A stretch of DNA of 64,000 bases, taken from Pseudomonas umsongensis (lineage in GTDB: Bacteria; Pseudomonadota; Gammaproteobacteria; Pseudomonadales; Pseudomonadaceae). A program made the translations under genes and the position numbers. The stretch covers positions 1 through 64,000 of the forward strand of contig NZ_NIWU01000002.1 in the NCBI RefSeq assembly GCF_002236105.1. The letters are read 5' to 3'. Below are positions 28,521-36,484 of this stretch, piece after piece (the stretch's first letter is position 1; every line of letters starts with the position of its first letter). The notes below the pieces were generated by a model, which was not told the origin of the DNA, did no database searches, and worked only from the letters and a program-made list of their open reading frames with translations.

Positions 28521-29285
28521 ATGAATACACTCGCCTCGTTCTACCAAAATCTCGGCTTGGCCCTGTCGTTGCTGGTCATTGCCACCTTCCTGCTGGCCGG
28601 TTTGGTCAAGGGCATCATCGGCCTCGGCCTGCCGACCATCGCCATGGGCTTGCTCGGTCTGGCTATGGCCCCGTCACAGGCTGCGGCGCTGTTGATCATT
28701 CCCGCGACCCTGACCAACGTCTGGCAGCTGGCCTTCGGCGGGCATCTGCGCGGGTTGATCCTGCGGCTGTGGCCGATGCTGCTGGCCATCTTCATCGGCA
28801 CCGGCGCCGGTACGCTGTGGATCGGCATGGTCGGTGGACATTGGGTGGTGCGCGGATTGGGCGCGTCGTTGTTGCTCTATGCGCTCTGCGGCTTGTTCTT
28901 GCCGACCTTGCGTGTCGGTGCGGGTAATGAGCCCTGGCTAGGTCCGATGTGCGGCGTGATGACCGGTGTCATTACGTCGGCCACGGGCGTGTTCGTGATT
29001 CCGGCAGTGCCTTACCTGCAGGCGCTGGGCTTGAGCAAGGACGAACTGGTGCAGGCGTTGGGCCTGTCATTCACCGTCTCGACCCTTGCCCTCGCGGGCG
29101 GCCTGCTATGGCTCGGTGCCCTGGGTGGTGGCGAGTTGAGTGCGTCGCTGTTGGCGCTGATCCCGGCGGTGCTCGGCATGTGGCTGGGGCAGTGGCTGCG
29201 CCAGCGGATCAGCGCCCTGTTGTTCAAGCGCGTATTCTTCATTGGCCTCGGGTTGCTCGGCGGCCATTTGTTGATCAGCGGCTAG
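28521..29285 (+). CDS. TauE/SafE (TSUP) family membrane exporter
   Basis: A 254-residue protein of the TauE/SafE sulfite exporter family with about eight membrane segments. The duplicated family motif is recognisable: LAGLVKGIIGLGLPTIAMGLL in the first half and MCGVMTGVITSATGVFVIPAVPYLQ in the second. Such proteins export small organosulfur or sulfite anions. The start ATG follows the LysR/REPIN interval. The last 11 bp overlap the 3' end of the convergent small monooxygenase gene. Confidence 0.87.
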   Translation: MNTLASFYQNLGLALSLLVIATFLLAGLVKGIIGLGLPTIAMGLLGLAMAPSQAAALLIIPATLTNVWQLAFGGHLRGLILRLWPMLLAIFIGTGAGTLWIGMVGGHWVVRGLGASLLLYALCGLFLPTLRVGAGNEPWLGPMCGVMTGVITSATGVFVIPAVPYLQALGLSKDELVQALGLSFTVSTLALAGGLLWLGALGGGELSASLLALIPAVLGMWLGQWLRQRISALLFKRVFFIGLGLLGGHLLISG

Positions 29286-29589
29286 CGGACGACGGGCTGA
29301 GCATCTCGATGGCGCGGATTACGAAATCCCGTTCCAGGTACTCATCGCGTTGATCGAGGAACTGCTTCATGTGCGGCAGGTTCGAGTGCACGTCGAGATG
29401 TGCCTGGGACTGCCAAATCTCGAAGAAGATAAACAGGGTAGGGTCCTGCTTGTCGCGCAGCATGTGGTACTCGATGCAGCCGGGTTCGGCGCGACTTGCT
29501 TCTACGTAGCCGCTGAAAAACGCTTCGAAGGCGTCGGATTTTTCCGGGCGGGTCTTGGCGTGCAGGATGAAACCTTGCATTTCACTCAT
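29275..29589 (-). CDS. Antibiotic-biosynthesis-monooxygenase-type protein (putative quinol monooxygenase, YgiN-like)
   Basis: A 104-residue ABM-domain protein: GFILHAKTRPEKSDAFEAFF, EPGCIEYHMLRDKQDPTLFIFFEIW, and LDVHSNLPHMKQFLDQ. The ferredoxin-like fold family includes E. coli YgiN, a quinol monooxygenase. It is divergent from mdaB, 163 bp away. In E. coli mdaB and ygiN are neighbours and their products are proposed to form a quinone/quinol redox cycle, which supports this identification. Its 3' end overlaps the exporter gene by 11 bp. Confidence 0.82.
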   Translation of the reverse strand: MSEMQGFILHAKTRPEKSDAFEAFFSGYVEASRAEPGCIEYHMLRDKQDPTLFIFFEIWQSQAHLDVHSNLPHMKQFLDQRDEYLERDFVIRAIEMLSPSSASR

Positions 29590-29752
29590 TGAAAAACACT
29601 CCTCAAGTCAGAATTGGCGCCAGTCTAAGGCAACAATCTGCTGGTGATTCGTGCGTGTGGGTCAAATGTATTTTGCGACAGCGGCGCTTACTCCGCGCGA
29701 GGCGGATCGTTACGCTGCCGCCATCCAGTTTCTGACCCTTGCGAGACCTCTC

Positions 29753-30343
29753 ATGAAAAAAGTCCTGTTACTCAATGGCGGCAAACAATTCGCCCACTCC
29801 GATGGCCGCTACAACACCACCTTGCATGAAGCCGCGCTGAGCGTGCTGGATCGCGGCGGTGTGGATGTCAAGGCCACCTTCATCGACGAGGGTTACGACG
29901 TCGCCGAAGAAGTCGCCAAATTCCTCTGGGCCGACGTGATCATCTATCAGATGCCGGGCTGGTGGATGGGCGCGCCATGGACCGTGAAGAAGTACATCGA
30001 CGAGGTCTTCACCGAAGGTCACGGCAGCCTCTATGCCAGCGACGGCCGCACCCGTTCCGACGCCTCGCAGAAGTACGGCAGCGGCGGCCTGATCCAGGGC
30101 AAGCAATACATGCTGTCGCTGACCTGGAACGCGCCGCAGCAAGCCTTCGACGACCCGACCGACTTCTTCGAGGCCAAAGGCGTGGACGCGGTGTACTTCC
30201 CGTTCCACAAGGCCAACCAATTCCTCGGCATGACCGCTTTGCCGACCTTCCTCTGCGTGGACGTGATGAAACGCCCGAACATCGAGGCCGATGTGGCGCG
30301 TTATGAGCAGCACTTGGCCGAGGTGTTTGGCCTGAAGGTGTAA
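29753..30343 (+). CDS. mdaB: NAD(P)H:quinone reductase MdaB
   Basis: MdaB is an FAD-containing NADPH:quinone reductase of the flavodoxin-like/DT-diaphorase fold that protects against quinone and oxidative stress. The product is 196 residues from ATG 29753 (MKKVLLLNGGKQFAHSDGRYN). The FAD-site segments VIIYQMPGWWMGAPWTVKKYIDEVF and MLSLTWNAPQQAFDD are typical. The frame is open further upstream to 29651 but the usual N-terminus is at 29753. It pairs with the divergent quinol monooxygenase gene. Confidence 0.92.
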   Translation: MKKVLLLNGGKQFAHSDGRYNTTLHEAALSVLDRGGVDVKATFIDEGYDVAEEVAKFLWADVIIYQMPGWWMGAPWTVKKYIDEVFTEGHGSLYASDGRTRSDASQKYGSGGLIQGKQYMLSLTWNAPQQAFDDPTDFFEAKGVDAVYFPFHKANQFLGMTALPTFLCVDVMKRPNIEADVARYEQHLAEVFGLKV

Positions 30344-30372
30344 CGCTCAGCTAATATCGGTCGCAATGGCTT

Positions 30373-30446
30373 AAAAGATCGCAGCCTTCGGCAGCTCCTA
30401 CAGGTATACGCAATACCCTGTAGGAGCTGCCAAAGGCTGCGATCCT
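30373..30446. repeat. Inverted repeat of the GATCGCAGCCTTCGGCAGCTCC class
   Basis: AAGATCGCAGCCTTCGGCAG at the left and CTGCCAAAGGCTGCGATC at the right are inverted complements separated by a short loop. The same element occurs at 62907-62980 and in partial form at 37947. This is a second REP-like family, unrelated to the GAGCGAGC class. Confidence 0.85.
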
Positions 30447-30485
30447 GGCGATTCATGCCATGCCGATTCGTGAAAGAGGACACAC

Positions 30486-31397
30486 GTGAAAGCCAGATCC
30501 GATGAATTGCAGATCTTCGTCTGCGTGATCGAGTGCGGGTCGATTTCCGCGGCCGCCGAGCAGGTCGGGCAAACGCCGTCGGCGGTCAGTCGCACGCTGT
30601 CGCGGCTGGAGGCCAAGCTCGATACCACGTTGATCAACCGCACCACGAGGCGCATGGACCTGACCGAGGAAGGCAAATATTTCTTCGAGCACGCCAAGCT
30701 GATTCTCGATCAGATGGACCAACTCGAAGAACGCTTGTCTTCGCGCCAGCAAACGCCGTCCGGGCGCTTGCGCATCAACGCCGCGTCGCCGTTCATGCTG
30801 CATGCCATCGTGCCGTACATCGATGAGTTCCGCCGGCTTTATCCGGATATCCAGCTCGAACTCAACAGCAACGACCTGATTATCGACCTGCTCGAGCAAA
30901 GCACCGACATCGCCATCCGCATCGGTACACTGGCCGACTCGACCCTGCACGCCCGTTCCCTGGGATGCAGTCCGCTGCACATCGTCGCCAGCCCCGCCTA
31001 CCTGGAAAAACATGGCACACCGACAGCCGTGGCGGACCTGGCCGAACACACCCTGCTGGGGTTCACCCAGAACGAAGGCCTCAACCAATGGCCGTTGCGC
31101 TACGTGCATGGCGATCGCTGGCCGATCCAGGCGTCACTCAGCGCATCCAGCGGTGAAACCATCCGCCATCTGGCGCTGGAAGGCCAAGGCATCGCCAGCC
31201 TGTCGCATTACATGACCATCGAGGACATTCGTGCCGGGCGGTTGAAGGTCGTGCTGGCCGAGTTCAACAGCGGTTATCGCCAGCCGATCAACGCGGTGTA
31301 CTACCGTAACTCGCAGCTGGCCTTGCGCATCCAGTGTTTCCTTGACTTCATCCAGGGCAAATTGGCGCTTTACGCTTCCACGGATTTCAGCGACTGA
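30486..31397 (+). CDS. LysR-family transcriptional regulator
   Basis: A 303-residue LysR-type regulator of the DsdC/AaeR-like branch: HTH ELQIFVCVIECGSISAAAEQVGQTPSAVSRTLSRLEAKLDTTLINRTTRRMDLTEEG, then a ligand-binding domain with GRLRINAASPFMLHAIVPYI. It stands about 100 bp upstream of the SDR gene on the same strand, and that gene is the most likely regulated partner. The ATG start follows GAAAGAGGA with good spacing. Confidence 0.9.
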   Translation: MKARSDELQIFVCVIECGSISAAAEQVGQTPSAVSRTLSRLEAKLDTTLINRTTRRMDLTEEGKYFFEHAKLILDQMDQLEERLSSRQQTPSGRLRINAASPFMLHAIVPYIDEFRRLYPDIQLELNSNDLIIDLLEQSTDIAIRIGTLADSTLHARSLGCSPLHIVASPAYLEKHGTPTAVADLAEHTLLGFTQNEGLNQWPLRYVHGDRWPIQASLSASSGETIRHLALEGQGIASLSHYMTIEDIRAGRLKVVLAEFNSGYRQPINAVYYRNSQLALRIQCFLDFIQGKLALYASTDFSD

Positions 31398-31500
31398 TTC
31401 GTGATTCCTGCGCAAGAGTGAATTGGGTCAGCAGGGATTTTTCGTCTGGGATCACTGCTTGATACTCGTTGCATCACTTATCAACGCAGGGAGTTTCTCC

Positions 31501-32394
31501 ATGAACGTATTCGTTACTGGTGCGGCCGGTTTCATCGGCGGCTCCATCGCCACCGGCCTGGTCAAGGCCGGCCACAAGGTTACCGGCCTGGTGCGCAACG
31601 CCGAGCAAGCGGACGAGCTCAAGGCACTGGGCATCACGCCCGTGACCGGCACGCTGGACGACAGCGCACTATTGGCCGAACAGGCCCGGGCAGCCGACGC
31701 CGTGATCAACGCCGCCAGCAGCGACCATCGCGGCGCTGTCGAAGCCTTGCTCGATGCCTTGCGCGGCTCCAACAAGGTATTGCTGCATACCAGCGGTTCG
31801 AGCATCGTGGGCGATGCCTCGGGCGGTCAGTCCAGCGACGTTATCTATTACGAAGACAACTTGCCGGAACCCACCGTGGACAAGGCTGCACGCGTGGCCA
31901 TCGACAACCTGATCCTCGCCGCGGCCAAGGACGGCGTGAACTCGGCCGTCATCTGCAACACGCTGATCTACGGCCACAGCCTGGGCGTCAAGCGCGACAG
32001 CGTGCAGCTGCCGCGCTTGCTCAAGCAGGCGCGTAAAAGCGGCGTGGTCCGCCATGTCGGGACCGGGCAGAACATCTGGTCCAACGTGCACATCGAAGAC
32101 GTGGTATCGCTGTACCTGCTGGCGCTGAACAAAAACGTCCCAGGCACGTTCTACTTCGTCGAAAGCGGTGAAGCGTCATTCATCGACATGACCACGGCGA
32201 TCGCCGAGGCGCTGAACCTGGGCAAGCCGCAAGACTGGCCGTTGAAGGACGCCGAAGCCGAGTGGGGTTATGAAATGGCCAACTATGGCCTGGGCTCCAA
32301 CAGCCGTGTTCGCGGCAAGCATGCGCGGGAATTGCTGGGCTGGGTGCCGAAGCGCACGTCGGTGCTGGAGTGGATTCGTCACGAGATGGTGTGA
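31501..32394 (+). CDS. NAD-dependent epimerase/dehydratase (extended SDR) family protein
   Basis: A 297-residue extended-SDR-like protein. The N-terminal NAD(P) motif is FVTGAAGFIGGSIATGLV. A serine-rich strand HTSGSSIVGD sits where the SDR catalytic Ser is expected, but no clear Tyr-x-x-x-Lys follows it. That, and the length, place it with the SDR_a5/NmrA-like subgroup, whose substrates are mostly unknown. The ATG at 31501 follows AGGGAG; the longer upstream frame begins in the intergenic region. It is preceded by a LysR gene and followed by a REPIN. Confidence 0.83.
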   Translation: MNVFVTGAAGFIGGSIATGLVKAGHKVTGLVRNAEQADELKALGITPVTGTLDDSALLAEQARAADAVINAASSDHRGAVEALLDALRGSNKVLLHTSGSSIVGDASGGQSSDVIYYEDNLPEPTVDKAARVAIDNLILAAAKDGVNSAVICNTLIYGHSLGVKRDSVQLPRLLKQARKSGVVRHVGTGQNIWSNVHIEDVVSLYLLALNKNVPGTFYFVESGEASFIDMTTAIAEALNLGKPQDWPLKDAEAEWGYEMANYGLGSNSRVRGKHARELLGWVPKRTSVLEWIRHEMV

Positions 32395-32416
32395 GTTCGC
32401 TTAACACCGCGTTGCT

Positions 32417-32505
32417 GCCTTCGCGAGCAGGCTCGCTCCCACATTAGAACGCATTGTCCAGATGGACGCGGTCAACTGTGGGAGCGAGCCTGCTCGCGAA
32501 GGCGT
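32417..32505. repeat. REPIN between the SDR and SulP genes
   Basis: CTTCGCGAGCAGGCTCGCTC and GAGCGAGCCTGCTCGCGAAG are perfect inverted arms around a 30-bp spacer. Confidence 0.9.
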
Positions 32506-32592
32506 TTCTGAAGTTGCATAAACTGGCCGGGCCGCCCTTGATTCCGTAACATCCCCACACTCTTTCTTGCTTCTCCCTGCACGCGGTCCTCC

Positions 32593-34038
32593 ATGAAACC
32601 AAAACATCTACGCGCCGATGCCCTAGCCGGCCTCACGACGTCTTTCGCCCTGTTACCCGAATGCATTGCCTTCGCGCTGGTGGCTCATCTCAATCCGCTG
32701 ATGGGGCTGTATGGTGCGTTCATCATTTGCACCCTGACCGCGCTATTCGGTGGCCGGCCTGGCATGGTGTCCGGTGCTGCCGGGTCGATGGCGGTGGTGA
32801 TCGTCGCGCTGGTGGTGCAGCACGGCGTGCAGTACTTGCTGGCGACGGTGCTGCTGGGCGGGTTGATCATGTCGACGTTCGGGCTGCTGCGACTGGGCAA
32901 GCTGGTGCGAATGGTGCCGCACCCGGTGATGCTGGGGTTCGTCAACGGCCTGGCAATCGTCATTGCCCTGGCGCAGCTTGAGCACTTCAAGAGTGGTGAG
33001 ACCTGGCTGAGCGGCACGCCGTTGTACTACATGATCGGGTTGGTGGCGGTGACGATGGCGGTTGTCTATGTGCTGCCGCGTCTGACCCGCGCGATACCGC
33101 CGGCGTTGGTGGCGATCCTGGGAGTGGGGTTGGCTGTGCACTTCCTCGGCCTGCCAACCCGCACCCTGGGCGACATGGCGCATATCGCCGGCGGCTTGCC
33201 GACATTTGCCTTGCCGGACATTCCCTGGAACCTGGAAACCCTAAGCATCATTGCGCCCTACGCGTTCTTGATGGCGATGGTCGGCCTGCTGGAAACCCTG
33301 TTGACCCTCAACCTCACCGACGAATTCACCGAGAGCCGCGGTTACCCCGATCGCGAGTGCGTGGCGCTGGGCGCGGCCAATGTGGTGTCCGGTCTGTTTG
33401 GGGGAATGGGCGGTTGCGCGATGATCGGCCAGACCGTCATCAACTTGAGCTCCGGGGGGCGCGGGCGGCTGTCCGGTGTGGTGGCCGGGGTGTCGATCCT
33501 GCTGTTCATCCTGTTCCTGTCGCCGTTGATCGAACGTATTCCTCTGGCGGCGTTGGTGGGGGTGATGTTCGTGGTCTCGCAGCAGACCTTCGCCTGGGCT
33601 TCGCTGCGGGTGCTGAACAAGGTGCCATTGAACGATGTGCTGGTGATTATCGCGGTGACGGTGATCACGGTATTCACCGACCTGGCCATGGCGGTGTTGT
33701 GCGGGATCATCATTGCGGCGCTCAATTTCGCCTGGCAGCAAGCCCGGCAGCTGTACGCCGACAGTCACCTGGAAAGCGACGGCAGCAAGCTGTACCGCGT
33801 GCACGGCACCTTGTTTTTTGCCTCGACCACGCCGTTTCTCAACCAGTTCGACGCAGCCAACGACCCCGTGCAAGTGACCCTCGATTGTCGCCACCTGAGC
33901 TTCGTCGATTACTCCGCCATCGCTGCATTGGAGACCTTGCGCGAGCGCTACAGCAAGGCTGGCAAGCACCTACGGGTGCTGGGCCTGTCCGAGCGCTGCA
34001 AGAAACTGCTCAAGCGCGCCCGGGTACAACACGACTGA
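32593..34038 (+). CDS. SulP-family anion transporter with STAS domain
   Basis: A 481-residue SulP/SLC26-type transporter. About 11-12 membrane segments include the start LRADALAGLTTSFALLPECIAFALVAHLNPLMGLYGAF and the GGMGGCAMIGQTVINLSSGGRGRLSG segment. A cytoplasmic STAS domain follows from about residue 390 (YRVHGTLFFAS...LDCRHLSFVDYSAIAALETL). SulP proteins move sulfate, bicarbonate or dicarboxylates; the substrate cannot be set from sequence. It is monocistronic, between two repeat elements. Confidence 0.9.
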   Translation: MKPKHLRADALAGLTTSFALLPECIAFALVAHLNPLMGLYGAFIICTLTALFGGRPGMVSGAAGSMAVVIVALVVQHGVQYLLATVLLGGLIMSTFGLLRLGKLVRMVPHPVMLGFVNGLAIVIALAQLEHFKSGETWLSGTPLYYMIGLVAVTMAVVYVLPRLTRAIPPALVAILGVGLAVHFLGLPTRTLGDMAHIAGGLPTFALPDIPWNLETLSIIAPYAFLMAMVGLLETLLTLNLTDEFTESRGYPDRECVALGAANVVSGLFGGMGGCAMIGQTVINLSSGGRGRLSGVVAGVSILLFILFLSPLIERIPLAALVGVMFVVSQQTFAWASLRVLNKVPLNDVLVIIAVTVITVFTDLAMAVLCGIIIAALNFAWQQARQLYADSHLESDGSKLYRVHGTLFFASTTPFLNQFDAANDPVQVTLDCRHLSFVDYSAIAALETLRERYSKAGKHLRVLGLSERCKKLLKRARVQHD

Positions 34039-34050
34039 GATCCGCCTGCC

Positions 34051-34130
34051 TGATCGTTCCCACGCAGAGCATGGGAACGATCAGTGTCGTGATGAAAATC
34101 TACCTGCCTGATTTTCATTAATCGCGACAC
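34051..34130. repeat. Two palindromic elements after the SulP gene
   Basis: First, TGATCGTTCCCA (34051-34062) pairs with TGGGAACGATCA (34072-34083), a short form of the repeat seen in full at 58851-58958. Second, an imperfect dyad spans 34084-34130 (GTGTCG..GATGAAAATC against GATTTTCATTA..CGACAC). The first may act as a SulP terminator-like hairpin; the second lies about 130 bp upstream of the GntP gene and could be an operator or leader hairpin. Confidence 0.65.
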
Positions 34131-34257
34131 GACATATCTCTGAGCGACATCCCTTACCTCTAAACGAAAATTACTTTCACCTCGTTTGAAAATCGCGCCT
34201 CGAAATGTTTTAAGAGTTTCACAAAATTTTCGACGTGACCCTCTCGAGGAGTACCGC

Positions 34258-35607
34258 ATGACCCCGTCCTTCGGCTATTGGCTGTTGGTGTATGCCGCTG
34301 TCGCCATCATCGCGCTGATCGTGCTGATCGCCCGTTACCGGCTTAATCCGTTCATTGTCATCACCCTGATCTCCATCGGCCTGGCGCTGGTGGCGGGCAT
34401 GCCGCCGTCCGGCGTGGTCGGGGCGTATGAGGCGGGCGTCGGCAAGACCCTGGGACATATCGCCCTGGTGGTGGCGCTGGGTACCATGCTTGGCAAGATG
34501 ATGGCCGAGTCCGGCGGCGCCGAGCAGGTGGCGCGCACCTTGATCGACCGCTTCGGCGAAAAAAACGCGCATTGGGCGATGGTGTGTATCGCTTTCCTGG
34601 TCGGGCTGCCATTGTTCTTCGAAGTCGGTTTCGTATTGCTGGTGCCAATCGCGTTCACCGTGGCGCGGCGGGTCGGCGTATCGATCCTGATGGTCGGCTT
34701 GCCGATGGTCGCCGGCCTGTCGGTGGTGCATGCGCTGGTACCACCGCACCCGGCGGCGATGCTGGCGGTGCAGGTGTACCAGGCGTCGGTGGGGCAGACC
34801 TTGCTCTATGCGATTGCGATCGGTATTCCCACGGCGATCATCGCCGGGCCCTTGTACGCCAAGTTCATCGTGCCGCGTATCCAGTTGCCGACGGAAAACC
34901 CACTGGAGCGGCAGTTCCTCGAACGTGAACCGCGCGACAGTCTGCCAAGCTTCGGCCTGACAATGGCGACCATCCTGTTGCCGGTGGTGCTGATGTTGAT
35001 CGGCGGCTGGGCCAACCTGATTTCCACCCCGGGCACGGGTTTTAACCAGTTCCTGTTGTTCATCGGCAACTCGGTCATCGCCTTGCTGCTGGCGACTTTG
35101 CTGAGCTTCTGGACCCTTGGCCTGGCCCAGGGCTTCAATCGCGAGTCGATCCTCAAGTTCACCAACGAATGCCTGGCGCCGACCGCCAGCATCACCTTGC
35201 TGGTGGGCGCTGGCGGCGGCCTGAACCGGATCCTGGTGGACGCCGGTGTCACCGACCAGATCGTCGGCCTGGCCAACGAATTTCACTTGTCGCCGTTGCT
35301 GATGGGCTGGCTGTTCGCCGCGTTGATGCGCATCGCCACCGGCTCCGCTACCGTGGCCATGACCACCGCCTCGGGCGTGGTCGCGCCCGTGGCCATCGCG
35401 ATGGGTTATCCACACCCGGAGCTGCTGGTGCTGGCAACAGGAGCGGGCTCGGTGATCTTTTCCCACGTCAACGACGGCGGCTTCTGGCTGATCAAGGAAT
35501 ACTTCAATATGACGGTGACCCAGACCTTCAAGACCTGGACGGTGCTGGAGACCCTGATCTCGCTCGTCGCCTTCGGCCTGACCGTGGGCCTTTCCTACCT
35601 GATTTAA
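34258..35607 (+). CDS. GntP-family permease (gluconate permease type)
   Basis: A 449-residue transporter of the gluconate:H+ symporter family with about 12-13 membrane segments. Family signatures are FVGLPLFFEVGFVLLVPIA-type sequence (VGLPLFFEVGFVLLVPIAF), GLSVVHALVPPHPAAM, and ATGAGSVIFSHVNDGGFWLIKEYF near the end. The ATG at 34258 has GAGGAG 7 nt upstream. It is followed 15 bp later by an RpiR regulator gene and then a D-aminoacylase gene. The permease may therefore import an N-acyl amino acid-like or sugar acid substrate rather than gluconate; that is inference from context. Confidence 0.88.
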   Translation: MTPSFGYWLLVYAAVAIIALIVLIARYRLNPFIVITLISIGLALVAGMPPSGVVGAYEAGVGKTLGHIALVVALGTMLGKMMAESGGAEQVARTLIDRFGEKNAHWAMVCIAFLVGLPLFFEVGFVLLVPIAFTVARRVGVSILMVGLPMVAGLSVVHALVPPHPAAMLAVQVYQASVGQTLLYAIAIGIPTAIIAGPLYAKFIVPRIQLPTENPLERQFLEREPRDSLPSFGLTMATILLPVVLMLIGGWANLISTPGTGFNQFLLFIGNSVIALLLATLLSFWTLGLAQGFNRESILKFTNECLAPTASITLLVGAGGGLNRILVDAGVTDQIVGLANEFHLSPLLMGWLFAALMRIATGSATVAMTTASGVVAPVAIAMGYPHPELLVLATGAGSVIFSHVNDGGFWLIKEYFNMTVTQTFKTWTVLETLISLVAFGLTVGLSYLI

Positions 35608-35622
35608 CCGGAGCCGCCCGCC

Positions 35623-36483
35623 ATGGACATCCTCTACCAGATCCGCGCCCGCCAGGATTCCTTCAGCGCCGGGGAAGGACGCATCGCGCGCCTGATGCTC
35701 GACGATGTGGGGTTTGCCGCCTCCGCAAGCCTGGATGAGCTGGCGCTGCGCGCAGAGGTCAGCACTGCCACGCTGTCGCGCTTTGCCCGTACGGTCGGCT
35801 GCAAGGATCTGCGCGACCTGCGGTTGCAACTGGCCCAGGCCAGCGGCGTCGGCAGCCGTTTTCTCGATCCGGCGGGCACACCGGAGCAGTCAGCGTTTTA
35901 TGGGCAAATAGTCGGCGACATCGAATCGACCCTGCGCCAGCACCTGTCGGCCTTCGACGAGTCGCGGTTCGCCGATGCCGTGAAACTGCTGGGCAAGGCG
36001 CGGATGATTCATGCCTTCGGCATGGGCGGCTGCTCGACCTTGTGCAGCGATGAGTTGCAGGTGCGCCTCGTGCGCCTTGGCTACCCGATCGCGGTCTGCC
36101 ACGACGCGGTAATGATGCGGATCACGGCGGCCAGTCTCAGTGCCGATCAGGTAGTCATCGTCTGTTCACTGACCGGGATCACCCCCGAACTGCTGGAAAC
36201 TGTGGAGCTGGCCCGCAGCTATGGCGCGCCCATTCTGGCCATTACCCGAGGCGATTCGCCGCTGGCGCAACTGGCCGACATCGTATTGCCGCTGCAAAGC
36301 GCCGAGACCTCCTTCATCTATAAACCGACAGCAGCACGCTACGGCATGTTGCTCGCCATCGATGTGCTTGCCACCGAGCTGGCACTGGCCAATCCTCAAG
36401 ACAATCAAGAGCGCCTGCGGCGGATCAAACTCGCCCTGGACGATTACCGCGGCGGCGACGATCACTTGCCGCTGGGAGACTGA
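35623..36483 (+). CDS. MurR/RpiR-family transcriptional regulator
   Basis: A 286-residue RpiR-type regulator. The N-terminal HTH is about residues 1-80 (SASLDELALRAEVSTATLSRFARTVGCKDLRDLRLQL) and the C-terminal SIS phosphosugar-binding domain about 125-260 (MIHAFGMGGCSTLCSDELQVRL, VIVCSLTGITPELLETVELA). It lies between the GntP gene and the D-aminoacylase gene with gaps of 15 bp and 1 bp, so it most likely autoregulates this operon. The SIS domain implies an effector with a phosphosugar-like or amino-sugar acid shape. Confidence 0.9.
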   Translation: MDILYQIRARQDSFSAGEGRIARLMLDDVGFAASASLDELALRAEVSTATLSRFARTVGCKDLRDLRLQLAQASGVGSRFLDPAGTPEQSAFYGQIVGDIESTLRQHLSAFDESRFADAVKLLGKARMIHAFGMGGCSTLCSDELQVRLVRLGYPIAVCHDAVMMRITAASLSADQVVIVCSLTGITPELLETVELARSYGAPILAITRGDSPLAQLADIVLPLQSAETSFIYKPTAARYGMLLAIDVLATELALANPQDNQERLRRIKLALDDYRGGDDHLPLGD

Positions 36484-36484
36484 C

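Noticed and set aside
34219-35829. Long open frame antisense to the GntP gene
   Set aside because: Glutamine- and histidine-rich shadow with no family features.
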